A stretch of 64,000 nucleotides of DNA, from NCBI RefSeq assembly GCF_000708045.1, contig NZ_ANIE01000003.1:186001-250000 (forward strand), read 5' to 3'. Of this stretch, positions 24,634 through 33,862 are shown piece by piece. This stretch comes from Marinobacter nitratireducens (GTDB lineage: Bacteria > Pseudomonadota > Gammaproteobacteria > Pseudomonadales > Oleiphilaceae). Numbering within the stretch: position 1 is the stretch's first letter; each line of letters begins with the position of its first letter. Made by a program: the position numbers and the translations under genes. Under the pieces are notes generated by a model, which was not told where the DNA came from, made no database searches, and was given only the letters and a program-made list of their open reading frames with translations.

Positions 24634-26064
24634 TCAGCGCGTTGGACCGACAAATCGGCTTTCAGTTTCAAGAGACAGTGATGTATCTGTTCCCGACGTT
24701 GCCTGGAAGACGATTTCATTGTTGGATTCGTTGATGGATTCCGGTGGAACGTCAACGACCGTCGGCAGCGAGCGGTTCTCACCACTGGCAACAGTGACTT
24801 CCGTTTCGGTGAGGATCTGAATGTCTTCAAGACCGGCCACGGACAAGGTGAAGGTCTGGGGAACCTCGGTCATATTGGCTATCTTCAACGTGTACGAGTT
24901 CTCGATCCGCCCCTGGCCGTTAAAACTGAACAGTGCGCCACGATCCCTGAGAACGTCAAGTTGGGCTGGTACGCGGGTGGCAATCGTGACGATGATCGCT
25001 GAGATCATCAAGGCCAGCATGATGCCATAACCAAACGTGCGTGGACGCAGCAGCTTCGATGTCTTGCCCTCGAGTTCATTTTCCGTGGTGTAACGAATGA
25101 GCCCTTTCGGGTAATCCATTTTCTCCATGATTTCATCGCAGGCGTCAATGCAAAGTGCGCAGCCAATGCACTCGTACTGAAGACCATCGCGAATATCGAT
25201 GCCGGTCGGGCACACCTGTACGCATTGGCCGCAGTCGATACAGTCACCCAGTCCGACTTCGGACGGCGCGACGCCCTTTTTACGTCCGCCGCGTGGTTCA
25301 CCACGATTGGGATCATAGGACACGACACGAGTATTCGGATCGAACATCACGGACTGGAATCTCGCGTATGGGCACATGTACAGGCACACCTGTTCGCGCA
25401 TCCAACCGGCATTGAGGTAGGTGGCTATCGTGAAGAAGGATACCCAGAAATAGGCCCAGCCATTGGCCTGGAAGGTGAAGAGATCAACGATCAACTCCCG
25501 TATCGGATAGAAATAGCCAACGAACGTCAGACCCGTGGCCAGTGCTATCAGAAGCCAGGCCGCATGTTTGGCCGACTTCTTGAAGAGTTTTTCGGAACTG
25601 CTGGGACTCTTGTCCAGCTTCATGCGCTTGTTACGGCTGCCCTCTATGCGCTCTTCCACCCACATAAAAATGAACGTCCAGACGGTCTGAGGACAGGTAT
25701 AACCGCACCAGACACGGCCAAACAGGGTGGTGATAAAGAACAGTCCATAGGCGCAGATGATCAGCATGCCTGAAAGTAATATGAAGTCTTTCGGGTAGAA
25801 TGTGGCGCCGTAGAGGTGGAATTCCCGGGCCGGCAGGTCGAAGTGAATCAGCGGCTGACCATCCAATGTAAGCCACACGAACAGAAAATACATACCCATC
25901 AGCAAGGTCAGACTGACATTACGGATGCGCTGGAAGAAGCCTTTGACTTCCTTTACATAGATCTTTTTGCGGCTGGCGTACAGCTCGACGGCTTCGCCTT
26001 TTTTATTGTTTTTGGAGGGGCCGGGGGAAGGGTCAACCTGCTTGACCGGAATTTCACTGCTCAT
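24634..26064 (-). CDS. ccoG: Cytochrome c oxidase accessory protein CcoG (FixG/RdxA)
   Basis: A 476-residue inner-membrane iron-sulfur protein, reported to act as a cupric reductase for cbb3 assembly. Several membrane helices lie in the first 220 residues, with the conserved RVWCGYTCPQTVWT segment. Two ferredoxin-type cluster motifs follow at about 260-310 (CIDCGQCVQVCPTGID and CIGCALCIDACD), then another helix and a C-terminal Ig-like periplasmic domain. Full length, all eight cluster cysteines visible. It starts the second half of the cluster, separated from ccoP by 140 bp that hold a long inverted repeat. Confidence 0.96.
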   Translation of the reverse strand: MSSEIPVKQVDPSPGPSKNNKKGEAVELYASRKKIYVKEVKGFFQRIRNVSLTLLMGMYFLFVWLTLDGQPLIHFDLPAREFHLYGATFYPKDFILLSGMLIICAYGLFFITTLFGRVWCGYTCPQTVWTFIFMWVEERIEGSRNKRMKLDKSPSSSEKLFKKSAKHAAWLLIALATGLTFVGYFYPIRELIVDLFTFQANGWAYFWVSFFTIATYLNAGWMREQVCLYMCPYARFQSVMFDPNTRVVSYDPNRGEPRGGRKKGVAPSEVGLGDCIDCGQCVQVCPTGIDIRDGLQYECIGCALCIDACDEIMEKMDYPKGLIRYTTENELEGKTSKLLRPRTFGYGIMLALMISAIIVTIATRVPAQLDVLRDRGALFSFNGQGRIENSYTLKIANMTEVPQTFTLSVAGLEDIQILTETEVTVASGENRSLPTVVDVPPESINESNNEIVFQATSGTDTSLSLETESRFVGPTR

Positions 26065-26115
26065 CGTTACCTCCCGAGGATACGGAAAATCTGGGAGCGG
26101 GCCCGGAGGGGTCTG

Positions 26116-26173
26116 CTGATCTTTTCAAGCCTGTGCCCGCGAGGGATCTCAGACACAGGGTTGAAAAGACCAG
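26116..26173. repeat. 20-bp inverted repeat between ccoP and ccoG
   Basis: Arms 26116-26135 and 26154-26173 match at 18 of 20 positions as an inverted repeat with an 18-nt loop. It lies in the only long gap (140 bp) of the cbb3 locus, after the structural genes and before the assembly genes, both on the minus strand. Each arm contains a TTTTCAA-type tract but no terminal T run follows. It may cause partial termination or processing so that ccoNOQP message exceeds ccoGHIS message. Confidence 0.75.
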
Positions 26174-26204
26174 CCAGAGCGTTACCGCCCTGACTGAGTC
26201 ACTT

Positions 26205-27095
26205 TCAGTTGGACAGACTGTAAACGTATGCCGCCAGGATCTGGATTTGATCTTCTGACAGACGTCCTGCCTGGGCCGGCATCTGGTTCTGACGACCGTT
26301 CATGACTGTTTCCTTGATCCAGTCATAGGTAGAGCCGTAGAGCCAGGTGTTGTCGGTCAGGTTAGGCGCTCCCATGGCCTGGTTGCCCTTGCCATCAGGG
26401 CCATGGCAGGCCACACAGGCTTGAGCAAACACGCCAGCGCCAGCTTCAGCAGCAGCAGCGTCTTTCTCACGACCACTGAAGCTGAGGACGTAGTTGACGA
26501 CCTGGTCAACCTGTTCATTGGTCATGCCAGGCATGACGCCCTTGGCAGGCATATTGCCCATGCGGCCATTGTGGAGGGTTTCCAGAATCTTTTCCGGAGT
26601 ACCACCATACAGCCAGTCATCGTCGGTCAGGTTCGGGAAACCGACCTGGCCGCGGGCCGCAGAGCCGTGACAAACGGCACAGTTGTTGGCGAACAGGCGT
26701 TGACCAATCTTCAGGGCGTCCTCGTTGGTAGCCAGCTCTTCCACCGGAGTCTGCCCGTACTGAGCATAGATTTCGCCGTACTTCTCTTCTGCTTCAGCGA
26801 CCTCGGCTTCCCACTGGTTGTGAGATGTCCAGCCCAGCAGTCCCTTGTAGTTACCGAGGCCTGGATAGAGTGCCAGGTAACCCAGTGAAAACACGCAGGT
26901 TGCCATGAAGAGGTAGAACCACCACTTCGGCAGAGGGTTATCGTATTCCTCGATACCGTCAAAGGAATGGCCCATGGTGCGGTCTGTTTCAACGTCTGTG
27001 GTCTGGTTCTTACGGGTTGCCCACAGAAGCCAGACACAGCCAAAAACAGTACCGAGCACGATCACACTGATCCAGATGCTCCAGAAGGTACTCAT
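26205..27095 (-). CDS. ccoP: cbb3 oxidase diheme subunit CcoP
   Basis: A 296-residue membrane-anchored cytochrome c that passes electrons to the oxidase core. Two membrane helices lie at about 6-25 and 58-78 and are joined by an acidic loop. Two CxxCH heme sites follow: CAVCH at 139-143 and CVACH at 227-231, each with a downstream Met ligand candidate (NMPAKG, QMPAQAG). Length is normal for the two-helix form. The ATG overlaps the ccoQ stop by four bases. Confidence 0.97.
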   Translation of the reverse strand: MSTFWSIWISVIVLGTVFGCVWLLWATRKNQTTDVETDRTMGHSFDGIEEYDNPLPKWWFYLFMATCVFSLGYLALYPGLGNYKGLLGWTSHNQWEAEVAEAEEKYGEIYAQYGQTPVEELATNEDALKIGQRLFANNCAVCHGSAARGQVGFPNLTDDDWLYGGTPEKILETLHNGRMGNMPAKGVMPGMTNEQVDQVVNYVLSFSGREKDAAAAEAGAGVFAQACVACHGPDGKGNQAMGAPNLTDNTWLYGSTYDWIKETVMNGRQNQMPAQAGRLSEDQIQILAAYVYSLSN

Positions 27096-27277
27096 TGTTT
27101 CTTCTCCGTTTTTTCCTGTTCCAGAGTACGCTTGTCGACTTCATCGTCGTCGAAGGGCAGGTGAGCTGCCTCATCGTTGGCCTTCTTTCGGTGGGCGCTG
27201 TACGCCCACCAGATGATTCCGAAGAATGCGGCCATGACGAGAAGGGTTTGAATTCCGCGTAACTCGTTCAAATCCAT
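27092..27277 (-). CDS. ccoQ: cbb3 oxidase small subunit CcoQ
   Basis: A 61-residue protein with one membrane helix (about residues 8-26, TLLVMAAFFGIIWWAYSAHR) and a charged C-terminus (HLPFDDDEVDKRT). CcoQ stabilises the oxidase, especially in oxygen. The ATG at 27277 is used; a GTG at 27286 overlapping the ccoO stop would add three residues. It overlaps ccoP by four bases. Confidence 0.92.
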   Translation of the reverse strand: MDLNELRGIQTLLVMAAFFGIIWWAYSAHRKKANDEAAHLPFDDDEVDKRTLEQEKTEKKQ

Positions 27278-27282
27278 GGGGA

Positions 27283-27891
27283 TCACCGTTTGTCTGAAAT
27301 CACAGTACCCAGCTGCTGCAGGTATGCGACCAGAGCTTCGATTTCGAACTTGCCTTCAACCTGCGATGCAGCATTGGCGATCTGCTCGTCGGTGTAGGGA
27401 ACACCCAGAGTTTGCAGAGTCTCCAGCTTTGCCGCGGTTCCGGTGTGGTCGACCTTGTTTTCAAACAGCCACGGGAATGCTGGCATGTTTGATTCAGGTA
27501 CCACACTGCGAGGGTTGAACAGGTGCTGGCGCTGCCAGGCGTCCGAGTAGCGACCGCCTACACGGGCCAGATCCGGACCAGTCCGCTTGGAGCCCCAAAG
27601 GAACGGGCGGTCGTAAACAAACTCGCCCGCAACGGAGTAGTGGCCATAGCGCTCTGTTTCAGCCCGGAACGGACGAATCTGCTGCGTGTGGCACACGTGG
27701 CAACCTTCACGGATATAGATGTCCCGTCCTTCCAGTTCCAGGGCGGAGTAGGGCTCAAGGCCCTCTACCGGCTCGTTGGTCTCTTTCAGGAAGAAAAGGG
27801 GAACGATCTCAACGAGAAAGCCGCCTGAGATGGTCAGGATGATCAGTACGATCATCAGGCCAAGGTTCTTTTCTATAATTTCGTGATTCAT
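27283..27891 (-). CDS. ccoO: cbb3 oxidase monoheme subunit CcoO
   Basis: A 202-residue membrane-bound cytochrome c. One N-terminal helix (about 9-32) anchors it, and the heme site CHVCH lies at 64-68, in the family segment [16 protein letters not shown]. The axial Met is probably in [12 protein letters not shown]. It transfers electrons from CcoP to CcoN. It is 15 bp downstream of ccoN and followed at once by ccoQ. Confidence 0.97.
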   Translation of the reverse strand: MNHEIIEKNLGLMIVLIILTISGGFLVEIVPLFFLKETNEPVEGLEPYSALELEGRDIYIREGCHVCHTQQIRPFRAETERYGHYSVAGEFVYDRPFLWGSKRTGPDLARVGGRYSDAWQRQHLFNPRSVVPESNMPAFPWLFENKVDHTGTAAKLETLQTLGVPYTDEQIANAASQVEGKFEIEALVAYLQQLGTVISDKR

Positions 27892-27906
27892 CTGGTCTCT
27901 CTCCCG

Positions 27907-29337
27907 TTACGCCGCCTGGGCCGCTGCGTTGTCCTGCGCAACCGCATCTTTCTGGCGAACGGTCATGTACACGTTATAGGCCATGATCAGCATGCCGCTG
28001 AGGAAGATGGCGCCACCCAGGAAGCGGACAAAGTATCCCGGATAGGAAGCTTCGACAGATTCCACAAAGCTGTAAGTCAGGGTGCCATCAGCATTAACTG
28101 CGCGCCACATCAGGCCCTGCATGATGCCGTTTACCCACATGGCGACGATGTACAGAACAGTACCGACGGTAGCCAGCCAGAAGTGGATGTTGATCAATGC
28201 AGTGCTGTACATGGCCTGAACTCCCCAAAGCTTTGGAATCAGGTGATAGACAGAGCCAATGCTGATCATCGCTACCCAGCCCAGTGCACCGGAGTGTACG
28301 TGGCCGATGGTCCAGTCAGTGTTGTGAGACAGTGCGTTCACAGTTTTGATGGCCATCATCGGGCCTTCGAAGGTGGACATGCCGTAGAAGGACAGGGAAA
28401 CCACCAGGAAGCGAAGGATCGGATCAGTGCGCAGTTTGTGCCAAGCGCCTGAGAGAGTCATCATGCCGTTGATCATGCCGCCCCAGGATGGAGCCAGAAG
28501 GATCAGGGACATGATCATGCCTGCAGTCTGAGCCCAGTCTGGCAGGGCAGAGTAATGCAGGTGGTGACCACCCGCCCATACGTAGGTGGCGATCAACGCC
28601 CAGAAGTGAACGATTGACAGGCGGTATGAGTATACCGGGCGGCCAGACTGCTTCGGAACGAAGTAGTACATCATGCCCAGGAAGCCGGCAGTCAGGAAGA
28701 AGCCTACCGCGTTGTGGCCCCACCACCATTGCATCATGGCGTCAGTCACACCTGCGTAGGCAGAGTAGGACTTGAATGCGCTGACTGGCAGCTCAAGGTT
28801 GTTGCCAACGTGCAGGAACGCAACCGTGATGATGAAGGCACCGAAGAACCAGTTAGCAACGTAGATGTGCGGTGTGCTCCGCTTCATCACGGTGCCGAAG
28901 AAGACCAATGCATAGGTCACCCAGACCAGGGTGATAGCAATGTCAATCGGCCATTCCAGTTCGGCGTATTCCTTGGTTGTTGTCAGACCCATTGGCAAGG
29001 TAATCGCTGCAGATACAATGATTGCCTGCCAGCCCCAGAACGTGAAGCTTGCCAGGCTGTCAGAGATCAGACGGGCCTGACAGGTGCGCTGCACGATGTA
29101 GTAGGAGGTGGCGAACAGGGCACTTCCACCAAAGCCGTAGATTACAGCGTTGGTATGCAACGGCCGCAGGCGGCCGAAATGGGTAAAGGGCAGGTCCAGG
29201 TTCATTGCAGGCCAGACGAGTTGAGAAGCGATCAACACGCCAAGGCCCATCCCGACGATACCCCATACCACTGTCATGATGGCGAACTGTCTCACCACCT
29301 TGTAGTTGTATGTCAGGTTTGGATTTACTGTGCTCAT
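27907..29337 (-). CDS. ccoN: cbb3 oxidase catalytic subunit CcoN
   Basis: A 476-residue, twelve-helix heme-copper oxidase subunit that reduces oxygen at low oxygen tension. Conserved His-bearing segments are visible: [15 protein letters not shown], the [12 protein letters not shown] copper-ligand region, [13 protein letters not shown], and [16 protein letters not shown]. It starts the operon ccoNOQP and has AAGG just before its ATG. An ANR/FNR box and a matching -10 lie 43-84 bp upstream, so it is very likely induced at low oxygen. Confidence 0.98.
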   Translation of the reverse strand: MSTVNPNLTYNYKVVRQFAIMTVVWGIVGMGLGVLIASQLVWPAMNLDLPFTHFGRLRPLHTNAVIYGFGGSALFATSYYIVQRTCQARLISDSLASFTFWGWQAIIVSAAITLPMGLTTTKEYAELEWPIDIAITLVWVTYALVFFGTVMKRSTPHIYVANWFFGAFIITVAFLHVGNNLELPVSAFKSYSAYAGVTDAMMQWWWGHNAVGFFLTAGFLGMMYYFVPKQSGRPVYSYRLSIVHFWALIATYVWAGGHHLHYSALPDWAQTAGMIMSLILLAPSWGGMINGMMTLSGAWHKLRTDPILRFLVVSLSFYGMSTFEGPMMAIKTVNALSHNTDWTIGHVHSGALGWVAMISIGSVYHLIPKLWGVQAMYSTALINIHFWLATVGTVLYIVAMWVNGIMQGLMWRAVNADGTLTYSFVESVEASYPGYFVRFLGGAIFLSGMLIMAYNVYMTVRQKDAVAQDNAAAQAA

Positions 29338-29379
29338 AGCCTTACCAATGGATTTAGAATGGGGAAATGTGCGGGCGCA

Positions 29380-29421
29380 AGTATGGAGAAACCATTAGCT
29401 GTTTGCAATGACTCAGGTCAA
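29380..29421 (-). promoter_or_regulatory. ANR/FNR-dependent promoter of ccoNOQP
   Basis: On the minus strand TTGAC-CTGA-GTCAT lies at 29421-29408, a close match to the ANR/FNR consensus TTGAT-N4-ATCAA. Exactly 22 nt further is CATACT (29385-29380), which fits a -10 element. This spacing centres the box at -41.5, the class II FNR arrangement. The start point would be near 29373, giving a leader of about 36 nt before ccoN. The match and spacing are seen; binding is inferred. Confidence 0.75.
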
Positions 29422-29558
29422 CTGTAGATTCCCGTCAAATGCGCCGAAATCAGCAACATGCATCCTTGCAACCTTCGTTATTCAGCGGCTTTCTTGTGCA
29501 GGTTTTAGACGTTGCTTAGGAAGCAATGATAGCCCCTTGGGCCAGTGAGGTGAATTTC

Positions 29559-30215
29559 GTGAAATTGATTTATACCAAAGAAACTGCAAATAGTGCTCAA
29601 GTTGTACTTATTTTAGCCCATGGAGCCGGCGCCCCAGCCGATTCTCCCTTTATGGAAGCGCTTGCATGTGCTCTGGAGCAGGAGGGAATTGCCTGCGTCC
29701 GGTTTGAATTTCCTTACATGCAAAAACGCAGGGATGATGGCCGAAAACGTCCACCGGACCGGCAGCCCAAGCTGCTGGACTGCTTCTCAGAGGTAGTTGA
29801 TCAGGTTAAGGGGGCGTTGGGTCCGGATATCCGGTTGCTGGTTGGCGGAAAATCCATGGGTGGTCGAATGGCGAGTATCCTGGCGGCAGACAAGCCCGGC
29901 ATTGATGGCGTTGTGTGCTTTGGTTACCCGTTTCACCCGCCCGGTAAGCTCGACCGTTGGCGCATCGACCACTTTTCCTCTATTCCGGTGCCTATGCTGG
30001 TGCTGCAGGGAACCAGAGATCCTTTCGGCAAACCGGATGAGGTTCGTGAGCGCGTCTCGGAATTAGGTGGGGTCAGCGTGCAATGGCTTGAGGGCGGGAA
30101 CCACGATTATTCGGCCCCAGTGCGTCTTAAGCGCTCACAGCAGGACCTGATCGATGAAGCTGCATCCGAAACGATGCGATTTGTCCAGCAGGCCATTATT
30201 GGTCGCACTGACTAA
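29559..30215 (+). CDS. Small alpha/beta hydrolase (KANL3/Tex30-like)
   Basis: An alpha/beta-fold hydrolase of 218 residues. The oxyanion motif AHGAGAPADSPF comes early, the nucleophile elbow is GGKSMGGRMAS, the acid is likely in LQGTRDPFG and the His in GGNHDYSAP. This set matches the COG3571 group of predicted hydrolases with no firm substrate. The GTG at 29559 is chosen because GAGGTG precedes it; the upstream in-frame ATG at 29526 would add 11 residues. Its 3' end overlaps the GGDEF gene on the other strand by 20 bp. Confidence 0.85.
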   Translation: MKLIYTKETANSAQVVLILAHGAGAPADSPFMEALACALEQEGIACVRFEFPYMQKRRDDGRKRPPDRQPKLLDCFSEVVDQVKGALGPDIRLLVGGKSMGGRMASILAADKPGIDGVVCFGYPFHPPGKLDRWRIDHFSSIPVPMLVLQGTRDPFGKPDEVRERVSELGGVSVQWLEGGNHDYSAPVRLKRSQQDLIDEAASETMRFVQQAIIGRTD

Positions 30216-32049
30216 CCGGCACGGCTTCCGAGACGATCGAACGGTTTCTTCCTTGTTCTTTGGCTTGGTACAACGCCTTATCTGCCCGGTCAAAAAGCTG
30301 TTCTTTGTCTTCATTCTCCCCAAGTGAGGCAATGCCTGCGCTCAGCGTGATGCGCGCGGGTTCGCCATCGGGGCCGGAAAGGGAAATGTGTTCAGCGTTG
30401 CCAAGTATGGCTTCGGAAACTTTCTGGGCGCCATGGACGTCTGTACCGGGTAACAGCAGAGCGAACTCCTCACCTCCGAAACGAATGGCAATATCGCGAG
30501 GTCGCTTAACATGCCGGGTCAGAATTTCAGCGATGACCTGAAGGCAGGTGTCGCCAAACCCGTGGCCCCAGGTGTCATTTATGGTCTTGAAGTGATCGGC
30601 ATCGATCAGCACAAGTGTGAGAGGCTGGCCTGTTCTCCGGGCTTCAGCGCAGAGCTCTGGCAATACGTTGTCCATGTGGCGGCGATTATAAAGCCCGGTC
30701 AATGAATCGTTCAGGCTAAGAGTCGCCAGCTGCCGGTTAGCTTTCTCAAGCTCTCTCATTGTATTTCGCAACTGGGCTGTACGCTCATGGACCTTGAACT
30801 CAAGTTCGGTACGGGCACCGTGCTCGACCGCCAGAAGCTTTTCATGAAGCAGTCGCCAGCGCTGGACCATGGCGTAGTTCAGGAGAATAACCTGGCCGCC
30901 CACGGCCATTTGCATCAGTGATTCCCGGGCCAGGAAGTCGGCGAGATAGCCAAATGCCGCCATCGCATAAATGAGGGCGCCGATGAGCATGATGAGCCAG
31001 GAGCCCACGTACCAGATGGCGGGCTGGTAACCCTGTCGCCAGCGAATCAAGGCAATAACAAACAGGCTGGAGATAACAACGAGCGCCAGAACGGTATTCA
31101 GGAGTATGGTCTTCGTGTAGGGGAGCACGAAGGTCAGCGCCAGGAAAACAATGCAGGCCCAGGCGAGGGTTTTGACGGCCAAGGCTGGTCTGGTTCGTTT
31201 ATCGATCTCAAGAAAAGAGCCCCCGAACAGTGTCATCGACAATGCGCATAGCGCGAGAGCCAGTGGTATCGAGGTATTTGCAAAGCCGGCGCTTTCCGGC
31301 CAGAAATACTGATTGCCGAAACCTCCCATGGCGAAGAGAAAAAGCCCCATGGCGGCCATGTAGAAAGCATTGTAGAAATAGTACGCCGTGCCCGAACTGA
31401 AGAATAAAAGTAGGTTGAAGGCGGCAAACACCAACATGGCGCCATAGAACATGCCGTGAGTCAGCGTTAGATGATTGCTATGGGAAATTACCTCTTCCGG
31501 GGTTTCGAAGGTAAGAGGTACGTTCAGGGCGCCACTGCTCTTCACCCGCAGCGTGATCGTGCGACTTTCATTGGGTTCCAGGGTGACGGGGAGCAGGAAA
31601 TACCGGTAGTCTACGCCCCGCGAGGCGAAGGGGTAAGAATCACCTGTCTGTATTTTCTCCGGGGAATTGGGTCCCGACTGCCAGAAAGTCACCTCATCCA
31701 GTAGTGGGTAGTTAAGCTTGAGGTACCATAGGCGCTGGGTGCTGCCGGAGTTTCGGACCTTCAACTGAACCCAATACACGGAGTTGGTATGGCTAAAAAC
31801 GAGATCGTGGCCGTTGGCAGGTGTCCAGTTCAGGTCTTGGCTAAGCTGTTCCGGGGATTTTGCCTGATGAGCGGGGTCTTCCGGTGGGGCGCTGTGAAAG
31901 CATACGTAGCTCATCAATGATTGCCGTGCCAGATCATCGGTAGCATCGAGGGTATTGCATCCAGTGTCAGCGCCGGGGTTCTGGGCCATGGCGCTGATGG
32001 CAAACAGGCCAAAACCGATGGCGAGGAACAGTCGGGTCAACAGTGACAT
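30196..32049 (-). CDS. Membrane diguanylate cyclase (7TMR-DISM + GGDEF)
   Basis: A 617-residue protein predicted to make cyclic di-GMP. It has a signal peptide (residues 1-22), a periplasmic 7TMR-DISM extracellular domain (about 40-180), seven membrane helices (about 195-395), a coiled coil (about 400-445) and a GGDEF domain whose active motif is FGGEEF, the active GGEEF variant. No RxxD inhibitory site was identified with confidence. ATG 32049 begins the signal peptide; an open frame continues upstream but overlaps the rlmM start region. It is divergent from rlmM, with 115 bp between the start codons. Confidence 0.93.
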   Translation of the reverse strand: MSLLTRLFLAIGFGLFAISAMAQNPGADTGCNTLDATDDLARQSLMSYVCFHSAPPEDPAHQAKSPEQLSQDLNWTPANGHDLVFSHTNSVYWVQLKVRNSGSTQRLWYLKLNYPLLDEVTFWQSGPNSPEKIQTGDSYPFASRGVDYRYFLLPVTLEPNESRTITLRVKSSGALNVPLTFETPEEVISHSNHLTLTHGMFYGAMLVFAAFNLLLFFSSGTAYYFYNAFYMAAMGLFLFAMGGFGNQYFWPESAGFANTSIPLALALCALSMTLFGGSFLEIDKRTRPALAVKTLAWACIVFLALTFVLPYTKTILLNTVLALVVISSLFVIALIRWRQGYQPAIWYVGSWLIMLIGALIYAMAAFGYLADFLARESLMQMAVGGQVILLNYAMVQRWRLLHEKLLAVEHGARTELEFKVHERTAQLRNTMRELEKANRQLATLSLNDSLTGLYNRRHMDNVLPELCAEARRTGQPLTLVLIDADHFKTINDTWGHGFGDTCLQVIAEILTRHVKRPRDIAIRFGGEEFALLLPGTDVHGAQKVSEAILGNAEHISLSGPDGEPARITLSAGIASLGENEDKEQLFDRADKALYQAKEQGRNRSIVSEAVPVSQCDQ

Positions 32050-32164
32050 TTCGGGCTTCCGCAATCCATAAGGCGGAGAATGTAGCCGATGTACACAAGT
32101 TTCGCTGTTAAACAGATTCAAATTTACGGAGTTGGTTGCTGCCGCTCCTCCAATTGGACCGCTT

Positions 32165-33241
32165 ATGGACCAGATTCTTCTATTCTGTCGCCCCGGTTTT
32201 GAAACCGAGGCGGGGCGCGAGTTAACTGATACCGCAGGCAACCTGGGGATATTCGGATATTTCGAGCCGGTGAAGGGGCAGGGACTCGTCTGGTTTTCCC
32301 TGACGACGCCCGCAACATCCGATCTTTTGATGCAGCGGTTGCCGCTCGAGAAACTGGTTTTCACCCGTGACTGGTTTGTGGTTGTCGGCCGCTTTCCATT
32401 ACCTGACAAGGATCGGGTTGGGGCTGTTATTGATGCTATAAGGGAGCTTGATTGCGACTTTCCTGAGTGCGCCCGTCTGGAGGTCCGGCTGCCCGAAAAT
32501 AACAGTGACCGGGATCTTGGAAATTTCGCCAGGAAGTGGGTGTCACCGCTCTCCCGGGGCTTGCGAGATACCGGTTTCCTGATGAAGGCCCCGGACGCGC
32601 AGGCGGACGCTCGTTTTGAGATTCTGGTGCCGGATTTCTCTGTCGTGGTGATCGGATACAGCCTGAGAAAGAATCGGGCCCGGTTCGTTGGTGGGATACC
32701 TCGCCTGAGATTGCCCGCCTCTGCGCCCAGTCGCTCGGCACTGAAGCTTGAGGAGGCCTGGAAGGTGTTTCTTCCACCGGCGCAGGAGTTGGACTATCTC
32801 GGTGGCGGAAAAAAGGCTGCTGATCTGGGGGCGGCTCCCGGTGGCTGGACCTGGCAGTTGGTTCGTCAGGGTATGATGGTCACCGCCGTCGATAATGGTC
32901 CCATGAACGAGGACTTGATGGCCTCGGGCCATGTTGAGCATGTTAGGGCAGACGGTTACCTATGGCGGCCAAGGCGTGGGATCGACTGGATGGTCTGCGA
33001 TATTGTCGATCAGCCCAGAAAAACTGCAAAACTGGCGGTTGACTGGCTAGCAAATGGACACTGCAAGTACACCATTTTCAATCTCAAACTACCGATGAAG
33101 AAGCGCTACGACGAGTGGCTGATCTGCCGTGATATGATTGAATCCGGTCTGGCAGAGGCCGGGGTTGGATACCAGCTCCGTGCCCGCCACCTGTACCATG
33201 ACCGGGAAGAAATTACGTGTTTCATCGAGCGAACTGGTTAG
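32165..33241 (+). CDS. rlmM: 23S rRNA C2498 2'-O-methyltransferase
   Basis: Methylates the ribose of C2498 in 23S rRNA with SAM. 358 residues, close to E. coli RlmM. The N-terminal THUMP-like part begins MDQILLFCRPGFE, and the SAM-binding motif is ADLGAAPGGWTWQL (about residues 219-232), followed by WMVCDIVDQP as the catalytic-face motif with the conserved Asp. ATG 32165 starts at this conserved N-terminus; a longer in-frame start at 32132 is less likely. The end overlaps the monooxygenase gene on the minus strand by four bases. Confidence 0.95.
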   Translation: MDQILLFCRPGFETEAGRELTDTAGNLGIFGYFEPVKGQGLVWFSLTTPATSDLLMQRLPLEKLVFTRDWFVVVGRFPLPDKDRVGAVIDAIRELDCDFPECARLEVRLPENNSDRDLGNFARKWVSPLSRGLRDTGFLMKAPDAQADARFEILVPDFSVVVIGYSLRKNRARFVGGIPRLRLPASAPSRSALKLEEAWKVFLPPAQELDYLGGGKKAADLGAAPGGWTWQLVRQGMMVTAVDNGPMNEDLMASGHVEHVRADGYLWRPRRGIDWMVCDIVDQPRKTAKLAVDWLANGHCKYTIFNLKLPMKKRYDEWLICRDMIESGLAEAGVGYQLRARHLYHDREEITCFIERTG

Positions 33242-33528
33242 ACAGAACTTTGCTCCAATACAGTAATGGTCTCGTCGCGGTCCATCATTGGAACCAATTC
33301 ACTCATCAGGTCCCGTCGTGCTTCCGAATGGTACCAGCGGTCCCAGTCGGCCTCAGAGCGCCAGTTGGCAAGAGTAATTCGGTGATTGGGGTCATGGCTG
33401 TCGGAGAGTGTCTCCCCGGAAATAAACCCCGGCGCTGCGACGGCTTGTTGGAGGACTTTGCGAGCGCGTTCCTCGTAAGCGGATTCCAGAGATTCGGCGA
33501 TATGGCGTTCGATCAATACCCGGATCAT
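33238..33528 (-). CDS. ABM-domain (monooxygenase-like) small protein
   Basis: A 96-residue protein with the antibiotic-biosynthesis-monooxygenase ferredoxin-like fold pattern: a first strand with Arg/Glu/His (MIRVLIERHI), a long helix, PGFISGETL, then RITLANWRSEADWDRWYHSE. ABM proteins include quinol monooxygenases, heme-degrading enzymes and many of unknown role. Nothing here decides between them. It converges on rlmM with a 4-bp overlap. Confidence 0.82.
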   Translation of the reverse strand: MIRVLIERHIAESLESAYEERARKVLQQAVAAPGFISGETLSDSHDPNHRITLANWRSEADWDRWYHSEARRDLMSELVPMMDRDETITVLEQSSV

Positions 33529-33615
33529 TGTGTACCCCTCAATTATTCACGGTTATAAACAGTAATTTAGCAGATATTTTTGAAAATACAGGTGAAATTC
33601 AAGGAGCTGGCTTTG

Positions 33616-33855
33616 GTGGCAGACGCGTATGAATCCGAGTTGGATGCCCGGGGTTTATTCTGCCCGGAACCGGTCATGATGCTGCACAACCGTATCAATG
33701 ACGTGTTGCCGGGAGAGATCCTGAGAGTCCTCGCAACCGACCCTTCAACCACGCGGGATATCCCGAGGTTTTGTCAGTTTCTGGGCCATGAATTGGTCAG
33801 CGAAGCTGAAAAAGATGGAGAATACGTGTATCTGATCCGTCGTGGGGGTGCTTGA
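33616..33855 (+). CDS. tusA: Sulfur-carrier protein TusA
   Basis: A sulfur carrier of about 79 residues. The active Cys lies in [13 protein letters not shown], the CPxP motif of TusA. It passes persulfide sulfur from IscS to the TusBCD/E relay for tRNA 2-thiouridine made by MnmA, which is also encoded in this window. The start is set by AAGGAG at 33601-33606: the GTG at 33616 (or TTG at 33613) follows at normal distance. The more upstream TTG at 33580 has no RBS. The gap to dsbD on the other strand is 7 bp. Confidence 0.93.
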   Translation: MADAYESELDARGLFCPEPVMMLHNRINDVLPGEILRVLATDPSTTRDIPRFCQFLGHELVSEAEKDGEYVYLIRRGGA

Positions 33856-33862
33856 CGACGTT

